Positions 43,911 through 55,640 are shown, numbered from the stretch's first letter. The stretch is DNA of 57,948 bases from Fragilaria crotonensis (GCA_022925895.1 JAKSYS010000391.1:1-57948); one strand, 5' to 3'. A program made the numbers and translations. The notes: generated by a model from the sequence alone, not told the origin.

Positions 43911-44990
43911 TCATATAACCAGAAGCATGTCGCTTAGCTCCGCCTCGTCGAAGGCCACGCTCAACTGATTGTACCATTTCAGGTATTCAAAGACATGGAA
44001 AGCACGGTCATGATGTCCCCTCCTCAGTGCAGCGAGGAAACGCAACAACATTGCAACGTCCACAGAGATACCGATCCAACCAAATTCACAAGTCCAATGC
44101 AATACGCTGATTCAATCCTGGAACAGATCACACACTTGGCAATCCAACTCTGGGTGGTATCAATCTCATTACATAACCATCTCTCATTATGATCAACACT
44201 CTTGCGCTCAGATGTTCACCAATCTCCTCAAGTTCACGTTCAATTTCAGTTGCACCAAGGCCAAACATCACTACCATCTTTACTTAGTTCGTTTGCCTGT
44301 TCCATTGATCGATTTCTTGACTTTGGTTTTCACATAAGAATCAAGTTTGCTTTACACATCCGTTCCTCAAGGTAGGCTTTGCGGGAAGATAGTCCATCAC
44401 AACTTGTGACTCACTATGTGGGATGCAATGAGCACCATTCACACAGCGTAGGAAATACTTTCAGCACGTCCCCATTCAGCTTAACCCTTGGTCTCATCCA
44501 CATGTCAGGATCTTCATTACATATAAAGACTTCCCCACATACTGTGGCTGTGGTCCCAACTTCGGACAACATTCGACTTCAAACCAAATGGAACACGAAC
44601 AAGCAGTAGCACCCAACAACTAACTTTGCCGCACCCAGCTCATGCCTTGCAGCTGCGTATATCTCCTCCAGCATTGGAGCATCCAGTCATGTCCCTTGCA
44701 CATCAGTAGACAGGACATTCAAACTTATCTTCCACATTGAAGACTTCATTCAGTGTCGCCAACGTGGATGCAATCCTTTTTACAGCCACGCGACACAATC
44801 GATCTGGTGCCCTTTGGCAACCAGACTTGCCGTTCTTGTCAAGATCATCTCGACATCAAAGATCATATGACAACCAACATACTTGTGGAACTTCAGCATG
44901 ACACCATTGTCAATTAATTCGAACGCTGATCGGATGCACTTCATCTCCAGCTCGATTGCCTGTCCTCAAGATTGGTCCCCATTCATTGAA
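43911..44990 (-). pseudogene. Reverse transcriptase / RNase H remnant of the nested copia
   Basis: On the minus strand at about 44900-44640, alternating frames give GCHMIFDVEMILTRTASLVA and LDAPMLEEIYAAARHELGA. At 44102-43911 there is LHWTCEFGWIGISVDVAMLL followed by RRGHHDRAFHVFEYLKWYN. These match the order FDVKMDLTRKA, LNAP.REKI and RREGHL..HVF.YLK of diatom-type copia RT. Frames change repeatedly and stops occur, so no product is expected. Confidence 0.7.
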
Positions 44991-47900
44991 CTTAAGGAGC
45001 ATGTGTCAAAGACCTTCTAGCACAATTCCAAACATGCAGCTCCATGCCCAATGTCTGGCCTTGACCATTAACAGAATCTGATCCTCCATGCGCAAGACCT
45101 TGTAACCACCAAGGAATTATAGACTCATTTCCACAACCCTGTTGGCAACATCGAACTCCGCAACTTAGACCAAACCTAACTCTTCAATTCCATCAATTTA
45201 TGGGACGACCGCAATCGTTGGCTCATCACAGCATTTGACTTTCAGTTCCCAACCTTGCATTGTATTGATAGGCGGCCTGGTCTCCCCTGACATAAGTATG
45301 CCCATCACTCTTTGACGGCTTATGCTCAGTCTGCCATTGGTCAACCATCACCCACAACAACACAGAGCAGCCTCATTCCTCCGTTAGACGTATAAATAGA
45401 AACCGCACCTGTCAATCCACCTGGGACACATAGTCACTCAGATAGCATACTAAGACATAGCACAATGATTACTTGTCAATTGCTTGACCAACATAGCCAC
45501 GCTTCACCCTATGGCATGTGCTTTCATAGCCTCTCAGCCTTGGGCAACAGCGCCTGTTGAATTCATTGTGATTGTTGGACTCTAGGGTGTGGCCATCAGT
45601 CTCCTCCTTGGAGTCATCCATGTCCCCAGCTTCCAAACAACTTCCGTCTTCACCATTGAAGAACTCAATAGGATCCTTCAGCATGGAGTCCTTTCAATAC
45701 GGGTCCATGTCCTCAGCTTTGAGGCATTCCCACCTTTGGAGCAAATATCTTTGTCCTCCAATCTATTGAGCAAAAGCTTGGCAATTGGGTTGGCAAGATC
45801 ATCTTCACACCCATTCAAAAAAACTTTCAAACAACATCTTCACCAGTTATAGTCACCGGGGTACAGAAGGAATGCCAAAACTTCAGCAACTCCATCCAAT
45901 CCACTGACCAAACAATTGAATCAGACATCCTGGATTAAATCCCACTTGGGTCCAGCTCGTCCCCATCAATGACTTCATTGGAGTTGTTGCGTTCCCGATA
46001 CCATCAGGTTTCTTGGCGCCATCACTTTGTTTTCTGCCCCTGCACCAAATTGTTTCAGTGCCATGGAGCATCAGTTCTCAAGATTCCAGCTTAAAGACTT
46101 TGCATGGTTTGGTTGAAGACTGTTGGGCACCATCAGCTGTTCAGGAGAACTGCCAACTGACTTTCAAGCTGCCCATGACCCATCTTCCAGCGCATTGTCA
46201 GCTGCAACTGCCCAAGGGATACCCGTTCATTAGGTAATGACATCAATGCAAACACAGGTTGAGATGGGCGCATCCTTGACCGCTCATAGGCGCCTGCGTA
46301 GCCAATGCCATGTCCCCAGACAGGTAACACATTCAGAATCAATCAGTTCCAACAGCCATGGAAACCAGTAAACAACCTGACCACATTTTGATGCACTTCC
46401 TTTTGCCCAATACGTCAGTCTGAGTTGCCACTTGCAACAATTTCTCAACAGCAGGCCAACTCCCCACTGTCCTGACGGAACACCTGGTGTTAGTATAGAT
46501 TGCTCCTTGCTCACCGATAGAACAAATAACTTTTGGCTCTTAACATCCGGCAACAAGTAGACAACTTTGCCTCTATGCCCAGACAAGCCATCTCCAGCGA
46601 CATCATTAACTGCAAAAATGCGCCCACAAAACGGTCCCCTAGAGAGCCATCCTCCTGACCGGTGTAATCACACATCAAACACAGCAATTCAACCGCAGAA
46701 ACCAACCTTGGTGCATTCCGCATATGATCAGTTGCCAACAACATTTCAGCAACACACATGCTGGAAATACAAATCTCCTCCTTTTTGGCAAATCAATCAA
46801 AGTAGGAATCACAGAACATCTGTGAGATCAATGCAACAAGAGCTAACAACTCACGCATAGTGACAAAGTGCCATTCAAGGATATGGAATACGCAACATTG
46901 CGGTTGGATAAGGTAATGCAAGAACTTGGCATCAAACTGGTCAGGTACATCCATGACTAGTGACATCATTTGCACAATTGAGTTGGGGGTCAGCAGAGTC
47001 ACATAACTCAGTCCCCATAGTACAGAGCCTCATGACATTGAGGATGTACTGTTTGTCCATTCTCAGGGTAAGTCCACATATTCGCAGCCGGGGCGATGGA
47101 ATTCTCCTGTATGGGATAATGTTCACCATGAAAGGTGCACAGTGTTCTGACATCCTTTGTCAGAGACAAACAGAGCATTGCTTCTTGCAACACGTTTGCC
47201 TGTGTGAGAGTCAAGTTCACTAAAAAAACAGTGATCAGTAGAACATGGCCCTGCCTGCAGATCATGCAGGTTCTTGTGGCTTCAAATGTGCCTTATAAGA
47301 ACAGTTCATACTCTGCCAATCAGTGGCAAAGCTTCTTCCAGCATTGGAAGTCACAGTTTTGGCGCTTAGTCCTCCTCAAAAGGTTCATCCTCCTGAGAAT
47401 CTGCAGTTGCAGCAGCATTGTTACTTGCATTGGACTTGCCTTTCACATCCTTCTTTTTTTTTCATCACAGGCCTGTTTGGCATGGGCCTTGCATAAGGCT
47501 TCAAAGTGTTGTATGCCTTGGTGGAGAATTTCCAGAGTTGCTCACAATCTCCCTTCTGGCTGCCTTCACCCTCACTTCAGTCTCCTATTCACATGCTTGG
47601 ACTACCATTCTTGTACGTGTCTGCCAGCCTTGGCAATCTCACAAGCAACAGCTAGAGCCTTGATTGCACACAGTAGCTCATTGAAGCCTGCAAGGGAACC
47701 AGTCACTTCTTCAACTATGCCATTTCTGGCTCCTCCAGGAAATGCAACACATTATGCTCCTGTTGGTACCATCCTGAATTCATTCTTGACTGACCAAAAG
47801 TGTATCATCCTTACCCCTGAACAAGACCTCAGTAACAATCATTGCATACTGGGCAGCAGTAGTCATTGCATACTTCTAAGTCCCTCTGGTAGCAGTTGCA

Positions 47901-49737
47901 AAGTAAGCCGCCCCCCAAGCCAAAGGCACTGGAGACCTGCACATCCATTGTACATTCCATTGGGGAACTAAGCAAATGGCCAACCAGGTTCCTCCACAAC
48001 AGAAATGAGCATCTGCCTAGCACATGCCTGTCAGACATGCAAGAACATCTTGGTAGTCCAACATGGGCGCAACAGCAAGGCCATCATCAACCAAACCAGT
48101 TGCCATGTCATTACAGATACTTCACTGTTGCCATGGGTGAACATGCTCATGTTCCTTTGGAGTCCCTGCAACAACACTCATTTGTTAATCAGGACAAGGG
48201 GTACACGGTTCCATCCACTTCAGCCAGCTCAGCATTGAGTGTAGCATTGGTGGTTCCTTTGTTCCATCCCATCTTCTTGGCCAAGCAAGTCATGAGAACA
48301 TCTCAGAATGCTGCACCAATCAGCACATGGGGACAAACAACCGGGGACAGGATGATTGTTGACATCAACATCAGCCACCTTGGGCCTCCACCCGGTAGAA
48401 ACCATGGTCCTATAGTCAAAATCGAGGAGAGACAGGCTAGTTAGTAGGTTGTATATGGTAGCTACCCAGCACCTCAAACAGTCCACACATTAGAACATTG
48501 AAGCCCAAGCAAGGAGTAAAACAAACAGGGAATGACCGGGGATACACCATGGTGAGGGGAGGAATTGTTGATAGTTACCAGGTGTGCGGGAAAAAATGCG
48601 GCATCCCGTGCAAATTGCGAGCTCCATGCCCAAAAATGCACTCTTGGCAAGGTACGTGGAACTCGGTATGTTTCTTACGCGGAAACGCACTACCATTCAT
48701 CAGTTTTGCCGTGAAACTCGGTATGTTTTGTACGCACAATCGCGTTACCAATCGTTCGTTCCATCCTTCCAAAATTTTATCCGTGAATGCCGAGGCCAAA
48801 CCGCCTAAGTAATACTTCAACCTCAACGTGCTCCTCGCTGGCACACGATCGTCATTCAATTTTCGACTTAGATGACACACAGACCAATCGTGGTTCGAGT
48901 ACGTCAGCGCGAAGAATCTCGTTTTCACACGACCGCTTACTTAAGGAATCTTCAGACCAATCGTGCGTATGGTCACACGTCGATCGTACATCATCCGCAC
49001 ATTTTGGTCACACTTAGGCGACTTCCGGATCAATTGTGAAATTGACCTGTCTGTGTGAGTGCGAACGTGTACATGTTGAAGTAACACGAACGTCCGGTAC
49101 ATACGTGGCGGATTCTGTGACATTCGTCACTCGTGTACCGCGCTAAGTAAAAAACAAACGAGCTCTCACAACGACCATCGTTGTGCTCGTACGGTTCTCA
49201 CGTTCATACGTGCACCCTTTGCACACACGTCAGTGGGCATTGTCCATACGTGTACGGCCATCGTACATATATCAAAATGAGCCAAAGAGCATAGTAAAAT
49301 AGCACACTTTGCTAATGTGTCCGGTATACACTAGTCCCGTAGGGACAATACCAAACCTGACCACCTAAGTAGGCTCAATAAAGCAATTGTACTTAGGGCA
49401 TCGCGTACCCATGACGCGCCACATCATGCATGACTAATTTTAGGAAACTTTTCCACGGAATTTTGCCTTGATGAAGTTGGTCCTTGTGCTTTCCTGTCAA
49501 CATTGACAAGCACATCCCCACCATGGGGATTCTGGCCTCCTGCGCTTCTGGTTTGAACCATAGCGCCTATGGTGACGTCACCATCATCGTCAATTGCCGC
49601 CGCGCGCCCAAGTTGTGTGACCAACACATCAATGGTCGCATTTGCACAGAATCAGCAATCATGCTCGGATTGATCAAGTCCTCGCATCACTCACCAATGC
49701 AGCTCATCTGCAAAGCATGTGGGTCTGATAAACTCAG
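44991..49737 (-). pseudogene. Decayed gag-pol interior of the nested copia
   Basis: The minus strand has many short protein-like runs in shifting frames, such as AYNTLKPYARPMPNRPVM near 47500 and VYWFPWLLELIDSECV near 46350. By position they should be gag and integrase, but I could not recognise conserved integrase residues. 48500-49330 has short repeated motifs (AACTCGGTATGTTT-type) and no coding signal. Confidence 0.5.
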
Positions 49738-49991
49738 TGAAATCTCCCGCAAGTGCGGCGAATCCGCCATTGCCGGAGATTGACCCTTAACAATATAACA
49801 ATCGACAAGAAGCGGCATGCAACTTGATCAATTATAAAAAGAGTGAGCAGATCTAGAATCTAGTTCCAAAACCGGTCCCACCATATGGACCAACAGGTTA
49901 TCCGTGCGTGCGCGTCAGCAGTCCTCCACGTCATCGTGGGACACGCGCCTTGTATGCTTGTCCGAATATCCCGCACTCATGACAGGATTCA
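49738..49991 (-). repeat. 5' LTR of the nested copia
   Basis: Direct repeat of 42984-43237. It supplies the promoter of the nested element. Confidence 0.9.
49830..49842 (-). promoter_or_regulatory. TATA-like box in the 5' LTR
   Basis: CTTTTTATAATTG on the minus strand, about 150 bases after the LTR start in element orientation. This is a plausible RNA polymerase II core promoter of the nested copia; it was not tested. Confidence 0.4.
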
Positions 49992-49996
49992 TTCAG
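49992..49996 (-). repeat. 5-bp target-site duplication of the nested copia (TTCAG), right
   Basis: Pairs with 42979-42983. Confidence 0.8.
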
Positions 49997-51932
49997 AATC
50001 GCACCGATGTGTAGATTGGCTGGCATGGAGCGCCGCCGTGACAGCGCGCCAATCACTGCCGAGAGCATCTCGGGATCCAGGGTCAGCAACGTCCACGAGG
50101 TGGCCTGGGGATAAGTGGAGTCAAAGTGAGAGAGCAGGGCTGCGTCAGAAAGATCCCACCGTCGGCTGGCGTCGTCAGCCATCACATTTACTTTGCCAGG
50201 TACATAATCGTGCTGCGGGACGTAGCGGTGGTAACGCTGGTGGAGAGCGCCGAGTCGCAGAAGGTACGCGCGAGGGGTGCAGGCCGTGGAGGAGCCTTTC
50301 GTGGCCCACACGAGCGAAGCTCGATTGTCGCCGCCTAGCCAGATAGGCCGTTCGGCGACCGTAGGAAGTGCTTGGACCAGTATCTGCTTGTGGGCCAGCG
50401 TGCCGGCGAGCTCCAGATCAGAGATTGAAAGCGTGCCCGTGCGGTTGTCGCTGGTTGCCAGGGAAGTCTGCACAGCGGAGGGGAACTCGCTGCGCCACAC
50501 AATGGGCTGTGCCGAGGAGGCGAACCAGACCCCGCCCATGCCCCGTTGGCAGGCGTCGCAGGCGCCGCAGGCGATGGGCTCCCCCACGGGAACGAGTTCC
50601 CGGAGACGAGTGGGCCGATTGCGAAGGGAATTTGCGATCAGGCGAAAGTCGGCGAGACTGTCGAAAACGCGACGGTTGAGGCGCACGCGGTGGCGGTCAC
50701 CACCTCGAAGGGCATCTTGTAGGGCAGAGAATAAACCGCGAGCACCAGGCAAGGCAGCCGCCATAGAGCGCAGTTCGCCAAGGAGCTGATGCCACTCCGT
50801 GATGGGGGCCCGTCGCCGCGTCGTTGGAAAGGCGTCAAGCAAGGTATACAGACGCGCAAGCCGGTGAGGGGGGAGGCTCAGAGTTGCAGCCTCCGTGTCG
50901 AGGTCCCATCCCAGAATTCTTTTCTGAGTCGACCAGTATGCATCACCTTGGCGCAACTTCTTAACTGAGACCGGGTCCTTGCGATTGGGGTCATCGGCCA
51001 CTGATAGGGGCCGGAGCACTTGATCGATCGCATGCAGGGCGCAGCGAAGGACACGTCGTTGGTGGCGCTTCGTCTGCGCAACCGGGATAAAGTCGTCGAC
51101 GTAGACGTCCCCGTAGGCAAGCGGAGAGGAGCGAGGCATTGTCAAGCCCATACGGGCCGGGCGCGGCGCCCACTCTCCTGTCGGGGGCGTCGTGTCGGGC
51201 GGCGGAGTCGCTGCAAGGGACTCTAAGTGGTGCGGCGGGGGGTTGTCGCGCCGCCAGGTGCCGCGTTCAGGAGATCGCATGATGTCTCCGTGCCGATGTG
51301 GAAGGAGGGCTTTCCACCCACCCTATGGGCAGGGCGAGTGGGAAGGCTACTAGAGGCTCGTGGCCGTCCGAAGGTAGGATGACGCCGAGCTTTGGTATGT
51401 CGCGACTTTGAATGCCGATGCGGTAAAACCCGTCTGCGATATCGATCTTGCCCAGCGAGACCGGCCCGTAATATGGATCCGCGTGGACCACTTTGGCCAG
51501 GACGCGTTGTAAGGTTTTTCCAAACTGCATTGCTTCTGGCGGAGCAAGCCGTGCCGTCTCGTCGTTGACACCCGAGTATGTGTAGTCCACGATCAAACGA
51601 GAACGTCGGTCCCGTTGAGGCACAACGCCGAGAGGAGACAGCCGTAGGTGTGCAAGCTGGAGCGCTGCCTGGAGCGGCAGAACCGTCCAGAAACCTTGCT
51701 TGCAAAAATCGAGCATTTCGAGGCAAACAAATTCCACCTCGTCCTTGGCCGAACGGTGGGACCCCCGTTCCGCCGCCCGTCGGATGCGGTCCTTGTCCCA
51801 GGGGCCCGTGTGTAGGGGTACTCCCGCGCCTCGTCGGCGCAAGTGCTCCATCAAGCGCGCCGCCTTGTGCGGTACCGAAGCCGCCGCCACCGAGATGTCC
51901 GCTAGACCACCGCGCTCACTCAAAACAAACAA
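49997..51932 (-). pseudogene. Reverse transcriptase and RNase H of the DIRS-like polyprotein, frameshifted
   Basis: The frame from 51932 contains the RT fingers and palm start (SPLGVVPQRDRRSRLIVDY, then GKIDIADGFYRIGI). After SPP near 51325 the homologous reading moves to other frames (HIGTETSCDLLN, then from about 51250 the long frame). That frame carries the catalytic YVDD box (AYGDVYVDDFIP, about 51100) and the thumb/connection. It continues into RNase H: IWLGGDNRASLVWATKG and the YVPGKVNVMADDASRRW end. Before the copia insertion the long frame ran on directly into the YR domain (ATT CTG AAT TCT at the junction). One or two indels at 51250-51330 break it, so this copy cannot make full RT unless the shifts are sequence errors. 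Confidence 0.8.
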
Positions 51933-52136
51933 ATCCCAAGAGCCAACATTATCTAATTTAGACGCCGCTTGCGTCGCGTACTAACGTAAAGTTTCTTCTG
52001 CGCGCGTGAGACAGGGGGCCTGTTCGACACGCACGCGCTTGGGCGCCCGCGAGACGTCGTCGTCGACGAGCCAAGGGGGTGCGTGGAGAAGCCAGGTTGC
52101 AGGGGCTGCAGCAGCCTCTGCTGCCTGGCCTCCCCA

Positions 52137-54278
52137 TCAGGTGGCGGCCACCGCTGCGGGAGCAGCGGTCAGATGAGCGCGCATATGAGCCAGGAGGCGA
52201 GCGCGCTTGCCCGCATTGGCAAAGGGGCGGTGGGTGCTGGAGCGCCCACAATTGGTGTAGCAGCCGCCCCGATGCCACCAGGAGACGCAGAACTCTTGAC
52301 CCCCGTCGTTGGGTGGTGGTGGATGCGCGCGCAGGAGCTCCCTCATCTGTGGGCGCAGTTGCAGAGCTTCGAGCTCGGTGTCGCGAGCGGGATTGAGCAC
52401 ATACGTCCCTTGCGTGGCGACTCCCCCTCCCGTACTGGTGCGCCCGCTTGCCGTGGACGCGAGGTTGGAAGCCACCGATGCGGTAGAGGCACGAGTAGAG
52501 CGCGTAGCGACGGAAACGGAGGCTGCCGGCGCCAGAGTCACCGCACTTGGCTCCACCGTCACCGAGGAAGGAAGGGGGAGCCAATCCGATGACATGTGGA
52601 AGGAGCCCCGCTGTAGACTCTGATGCAGGCCTTGGAAGCTTGGGAGAGCCACTGCGGTAGTGCCATTGCTCACCTGCAAAGTTTGCAAGTACTCGTAGAC
52701 ATTAATCTGAACGTGCCGGACCACGTGCGCAGGGTAAACCTCGTACCAAGGCGTCCCCCTCAACACCTGATGCTGCCCCAGGTAGAGAGGGAGGCGCTCG
52801 TTGAATGTGTTGGCGAGCGTCCACATGCACGCGACAAAGGGGTTCGAGGCACCTGGTCCCTGAAACAGGGTGTGGGCGAGGACCGCATAGCGCTGGAGTG
52901 TGTAGCTCACTTGGTTGAGGTCACGGGGAAGCTTGACCTTCTCCTTCTCCCGAATCTCGCGAATGTCGGCTAAGGATGCGTTAGCCGTTCCTTGATCCAG
53001 CTGGTTGGCCACCATCGCGTGGTCCATAGCGCGATAGTGGTCATCCGTTCCCGTGTACGTGACCAGAAAGGGCTGGCAGCCCGCCGTAAGATCGTCGGAG
53101 CCATGACCGGCGAAATTGAGACTCGCCACCATTTGCTTGAGTCCGGTGGTGTCGGCTGGACAGTACACATCGGGCGTGAGGCCTCGAGCGGCACACACCC
53201 GAGTCAACTCCTGCTGCAGGATCGACTGCTGTTCCCCCTTGCCACCGCGCGCGAGACGATTCCAAAGGGGGGCCAACTCCTCCACAGTTGCCACCTGGCA
53301 ATACCGCTGGAGAACCGTGTAAGTCTCACGGTAGGCTTCCATGACGCCTTTCGGTTCACGTCCGCGTCCGCTAGCGCCTCCGACATTCTCGGCCAGTTGC
53401 TGGACAGCGGCGATCATTGGGTCTAGAGAGTGGGTAGCCGTTGCCAAACGCGGGCCATGACGCCCAGGGAGGTCACTCAGAACCTTAGCCGCTACATAGT
53501 TGCTGACCGCAGCTGGCAAAAGAAGCAGTGGGAACGACTGAGCCACCGCTGGCATGCCCGCAAGATCGCCAGCCCCGCCGCGAGCGGTGCAGGCTACACG
53601 GAGCCATGCGAGTACATCCGCACACGCCTCCAACACTTCGTCCGCAGCAAACATTCCGTGCAATTCCTGATACGCCGTAGCCGGCGAGACACCGTCGCGA
53701 TGCACAAGTGTAGCCGCATACTTGGTAGGTAGGACTTGAGTCAACCGGCACCGAATCAACTCGGTCTCGGCAACTTCGGGAGCAAACGGGCCCAGGAAGA
53801 CACCCGGTGGCGCAGCATCCAAATGATCCATCATGACTGCCATAGTTGGGACTCTCACACCAGCACCACCCACGAGCGTGAAGATTGTGTTGTCAACTTC
53901 GACGACCGGAATCTGCGCTGCTCGCACGTCGCTCAGGAGGCCCATGCTGAGGTCAACAGCTCCACCGCCGTCGCCTCCGGGCAACTCAAAATAGCGCATC
54001 ATACGGTGTACTAGCACGCGGATTTCCACTAGAGCACCCATAGTCCGAGCAAGACACAAGAAGCACATGGGGCGGCGATCGCTAACGGCGAACGTCAGCT
54101 CGCGGAGACTCGCAGGGGTTGGGCGTTCGCCACCGCCAGCCACCTCTGTGAAGCGGTAGCTGGTCAGTAATCTGTCGACTGCTGGCTCGCCCGCTTGAAA
54201 CCCCGCCGCTGAGTAGAGTTCGCGGTAGTTACCGGGGTTCAGTGCCTCGGCGTCATGGGGTGGTGGTTGCTGCGCCAT
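52137..54278 (-). CDS. Gag-like protein of the DIRS-like element (713 aa)
   Basis: ATG 54278-54276 (MAQQPPPHDAEALNPGNY) starts a single long frame. The first 600 residues are helical and charged with no known domain, fitting a capsid-like Gag. A Ser/Thr/Ala-rich spacer (VATRSTRASTASVASN) precedes a compact Cys/His cluster near the end (FCVSWWHRGGCYTNCGRS, then TH). It is a single CCCH-like zinc motif with spacing 8-3-5, which could bind RNA. The frame ends shortly before the polyprotein frame begins at 51932. The start is partly duplicated in tandem at 54363-54768. Confidence 0.75.
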   Translation of the reverse strand: MAQQPPPHDAEALNPGNYRELYSAAGFQAGEPAVDRLLTSYRFTEVAGGGERPTPASLRELTFAVSDRRPMCFLCLARTMGALVEIRVLVHRMMRYFELPGGDGGGAVDLSMGLLSDVRAAQIPVVEVDNTIFTLVGGAGVRVPTMAVMMDHLDAAPPGVFLGPFAPEVAETELIRCRLTQVLPTKYAATLVHRDGVSPATAYQELHGMFAADEVLEACADVLAWLRVACTARGGAGDLAGMPAVAQSFPLLLLPAAVSNYVAAKVLSDLPGRHGPRLATATHSLDPMIAAVQQLAENVGGASGRGREPKGVMEAYRETYTVLQRYCQVATVEELAPLWNRLARGGKGEQQSILQQELTRVCAARGLTPDVYCPADTTGLKQMVASLNFAGHGSDDLTAGCQPFLVTYTGTDDHYRAMDHAMVANQLDQGTANASLADIREIREKEKVKLPRDLNQVSYTLQRYAVLAHTLFQGPGASNPFVACMWTLANTFNERLPLYLGQHQVLRGTPWYEVYPAHVVRHVQINVYEYLQTLQVSNGTTAVALPSFQGLHQSLQRGSFHMSSDWLPLPSSVTVEPSAVTLAPAASVSVATRSTRASTASVASNLASTASGRTSTGGGVATQGTYVLNPARDTELEALQLRPQMRELLRAHPPPPNDGGQEFCVSWWHRGGCYTNCGRSSTHRPFANAGKRARLLAHMRAHLTAAPAAVAAT

Positions 54279-54311
54279 GACCGACAAGATTGTCGTGTCT
54301 TGTGCCTGCAA

Positions 54312-54768
54312 CGGGAGTAAACTTAAACACTAGAGACTAGCCTCTTCAACGTGCTCGCTGCTGGAATCTGCGCTGCTCGCACGTCGCTCAGGAGGCCCAT
54401 GCTGAGGTCAACAGCTCCACCGCCGTCGCCTCCGGGCAACTCAAAATAGCGCATCATACGGTGTAGCACGCGGATTTCCATTAGAGCACCCATAGTCCGA
54501 GCAAGACACAAGAAGCACATGGGGCGGCGATCGCTAACGGCGAACATCAGCTCGCGGAGACTCGCAGGGGTTGGGCGTTCGCCACCGCCAGCCACCTCTG
54601 TGAAGCGGTAGCTGGTCAGTAATCTGTCGACTGCTGGCTCGCCCGCTTGAAACCCCGCCGCCGAGTAGAGTTCGCGGTAGTTACCGGGGTTCAGTGCCTC
54701 GGCGTCATGGGGTGGTGGTTGCTGCGCCATGACCGACAAGATTGTCGTGTCTTGTGCCTGCAACGGGA
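54312..54768 (-). pseudogene. Tandem duplicate of the Gag 5' end
   Basis: 54363-54768 repeats 53908-54318 (offset 455, then 452 after a 3-bp deletion). It gives a truncated Gag N-terminus of about 135 codons from the ATG at 54730. Between the copies (54319-54362) sits the first 44 bp of repeat A. The duplication therefore copied a block running from inside Gag into the A repeat. Confidence 0.85.
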
Positions 54769-54999
54769 GTAAACTTAAACACTAGAGACTAGCCTCTTCA
54801 ACGTGCTCGCTGCTCTGCTCAGAGCCGCGTTACACTCGTAGGCTTACTTGGGGTGATCTCGTCGAGCAACCCGAATAATGACTTCCTCTTTGTTCGGTGC
54901 GTTCAAGGCGTCGGGGGCGGTTCTTGGTGGTGCTGTGCATTCGTACGCACGAGTGTGAAGTTCGTCTGGCAGTCACTCCGTCTGCGTTCCTGTCATCAG
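54769..54999 (-). repeat. Terminal A repeat (A1) of the DIRS-like element
   Basis: This 231-bp copy of A2/A3 differs from A2 at one position. It stands alone at the 5' (right) end and ends ATCAG, after which the flank differs. The adjacent B palindrome is absent, as expected for the outer end of a split-repeat element. Confidence 0.9.
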
Positions 55000-55135
55000 T
55001 GAGAGAGTGCGACGCAGGATCTTTGTTGAGAATCCCAGATATCGTGAGCGCGGTATCACAGTACTTGCTCTGGTTATGGGGTGATAACTGCGGTTGTCAG
55101 GCCTTGACAAAATCTGTAAAGTAAAAGTTATGAGT

Positions 55136-55640
55136 TTAGGTTCTAACTAAACTCCTCTTCCAGGTTCCCTTCTCTGTCTCTCCAGAACCTTCTTCTGTCT
55201 TCTTCCTTCCTTGTGTCTCCTTCTTGTTCTTCCCAGTTCTTTTATAGTGGACTTCTGTCCAATCTCCTACATGTTTAATGTTTTCCTCCAACTTTCCATA
55301 GTTTTCGTCCTCCGATGGAATCTTGGTTTGTTGGACTCTTTGGAAATCCGTAGTTCGATTAATTTCGAATTCTTTATCCCAGTTCAGTCGTGCGTTCGAT
55401 TCCGAGTTCACGTCTGACTCGAATCTGACATTCCGTCCAAACGTCGAATCTCTTTCAGCTTCGCCAACGACAGTATTCACTGTCTCACCGGTACTGGACT
55501 TATCCAGTAGCCTACTATCCTCGACATCCTCCCTCCAACAATCCAGAGTTCCATCTCGTATGTTCTTCGCGTGTTTCGTATGTAATTTCTCAGGACAGTT
55601 CTTGTTCAATATGTCCGCTGCATTCTCTTCCGATCGAATA
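55136..55640 (-). pseudogene. C-terminal tail of copia RNase H, frameshifted
   Basis: Near 55640 the RNase H frame (ending GRECSGHIEQEL) is out of register. The neighbouring frame gives FIRSEENAADILNKNCPEKL and continues with KHAKNIRDGTLDCWRED, the usual tail of these elements. One indel therefore separates them. The rest of the tail is acidic and Lys-rich. Confidence 0.65.

Larger units (their letters stand above)
42984..49991 (-). mobile_element. Copia LTR retrotransposon nested in the DIRS-like element
   Basis: Two 254-bp LTRs (42984-43237 and 49738-49991) start TG and end CA and differ by one base. A 5-bp TTCAG duplication flanks the whole. Reading the minus strand, the internal 6.5 kb carries scrambled copia coding: gag-like sequence near 49600-49420, reverse transcriptase near 44990-44640, and the RT/RNase H connection at 44102-43911. 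The purine-rich GAGGGGACTGAA before the 3' LTR is a fitting polypurine tract. TTATCAGACC just after the 5' LTR resembles the initiator-Met tRNA complement. Many stops and frame changes show the coding is dead, yet the LTRs look recent. Confidence 0.85.
40825..54999 (-). mobile_element. DIRS-order (Ngaro/PAT-like) tyrosine-recombinase retrotransposon, interrupted by a copia element
   Basis: On the minus strand the order is Gag (54278-52137), RT and RNase H (51932 to 49997) and tyrosine recombinase (42983-41844). Split direct repeats flank it: A1 at the 5' end (54769-54999) and B1-A2-B2-A3-B3 at the 3' end (41869-40825). This A...B-A-B plan, with RT plus YR and no LTRs, is diagnostic of Ngaro/PAT-type elements. 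No target duplication is seen, as expected for YR integration. Removing the nested copia (42984-49991) and one 5-bp target copy leaves about 7.2 kb. Repeat copies are nearly identical, so the element is young. Gag has a partial 452-455-bp tandem duplication at its start, and RT has at least one frameshift near 51250-51330. Confidence 0.85.

Noticed and set aside
47135-47971. 278-codon plus-strand frame
   Set aside because: Composition is Cys/Ser/His-rich and unlike protein; the opposite strand carries the copia direction, so it is probably a chance opening.
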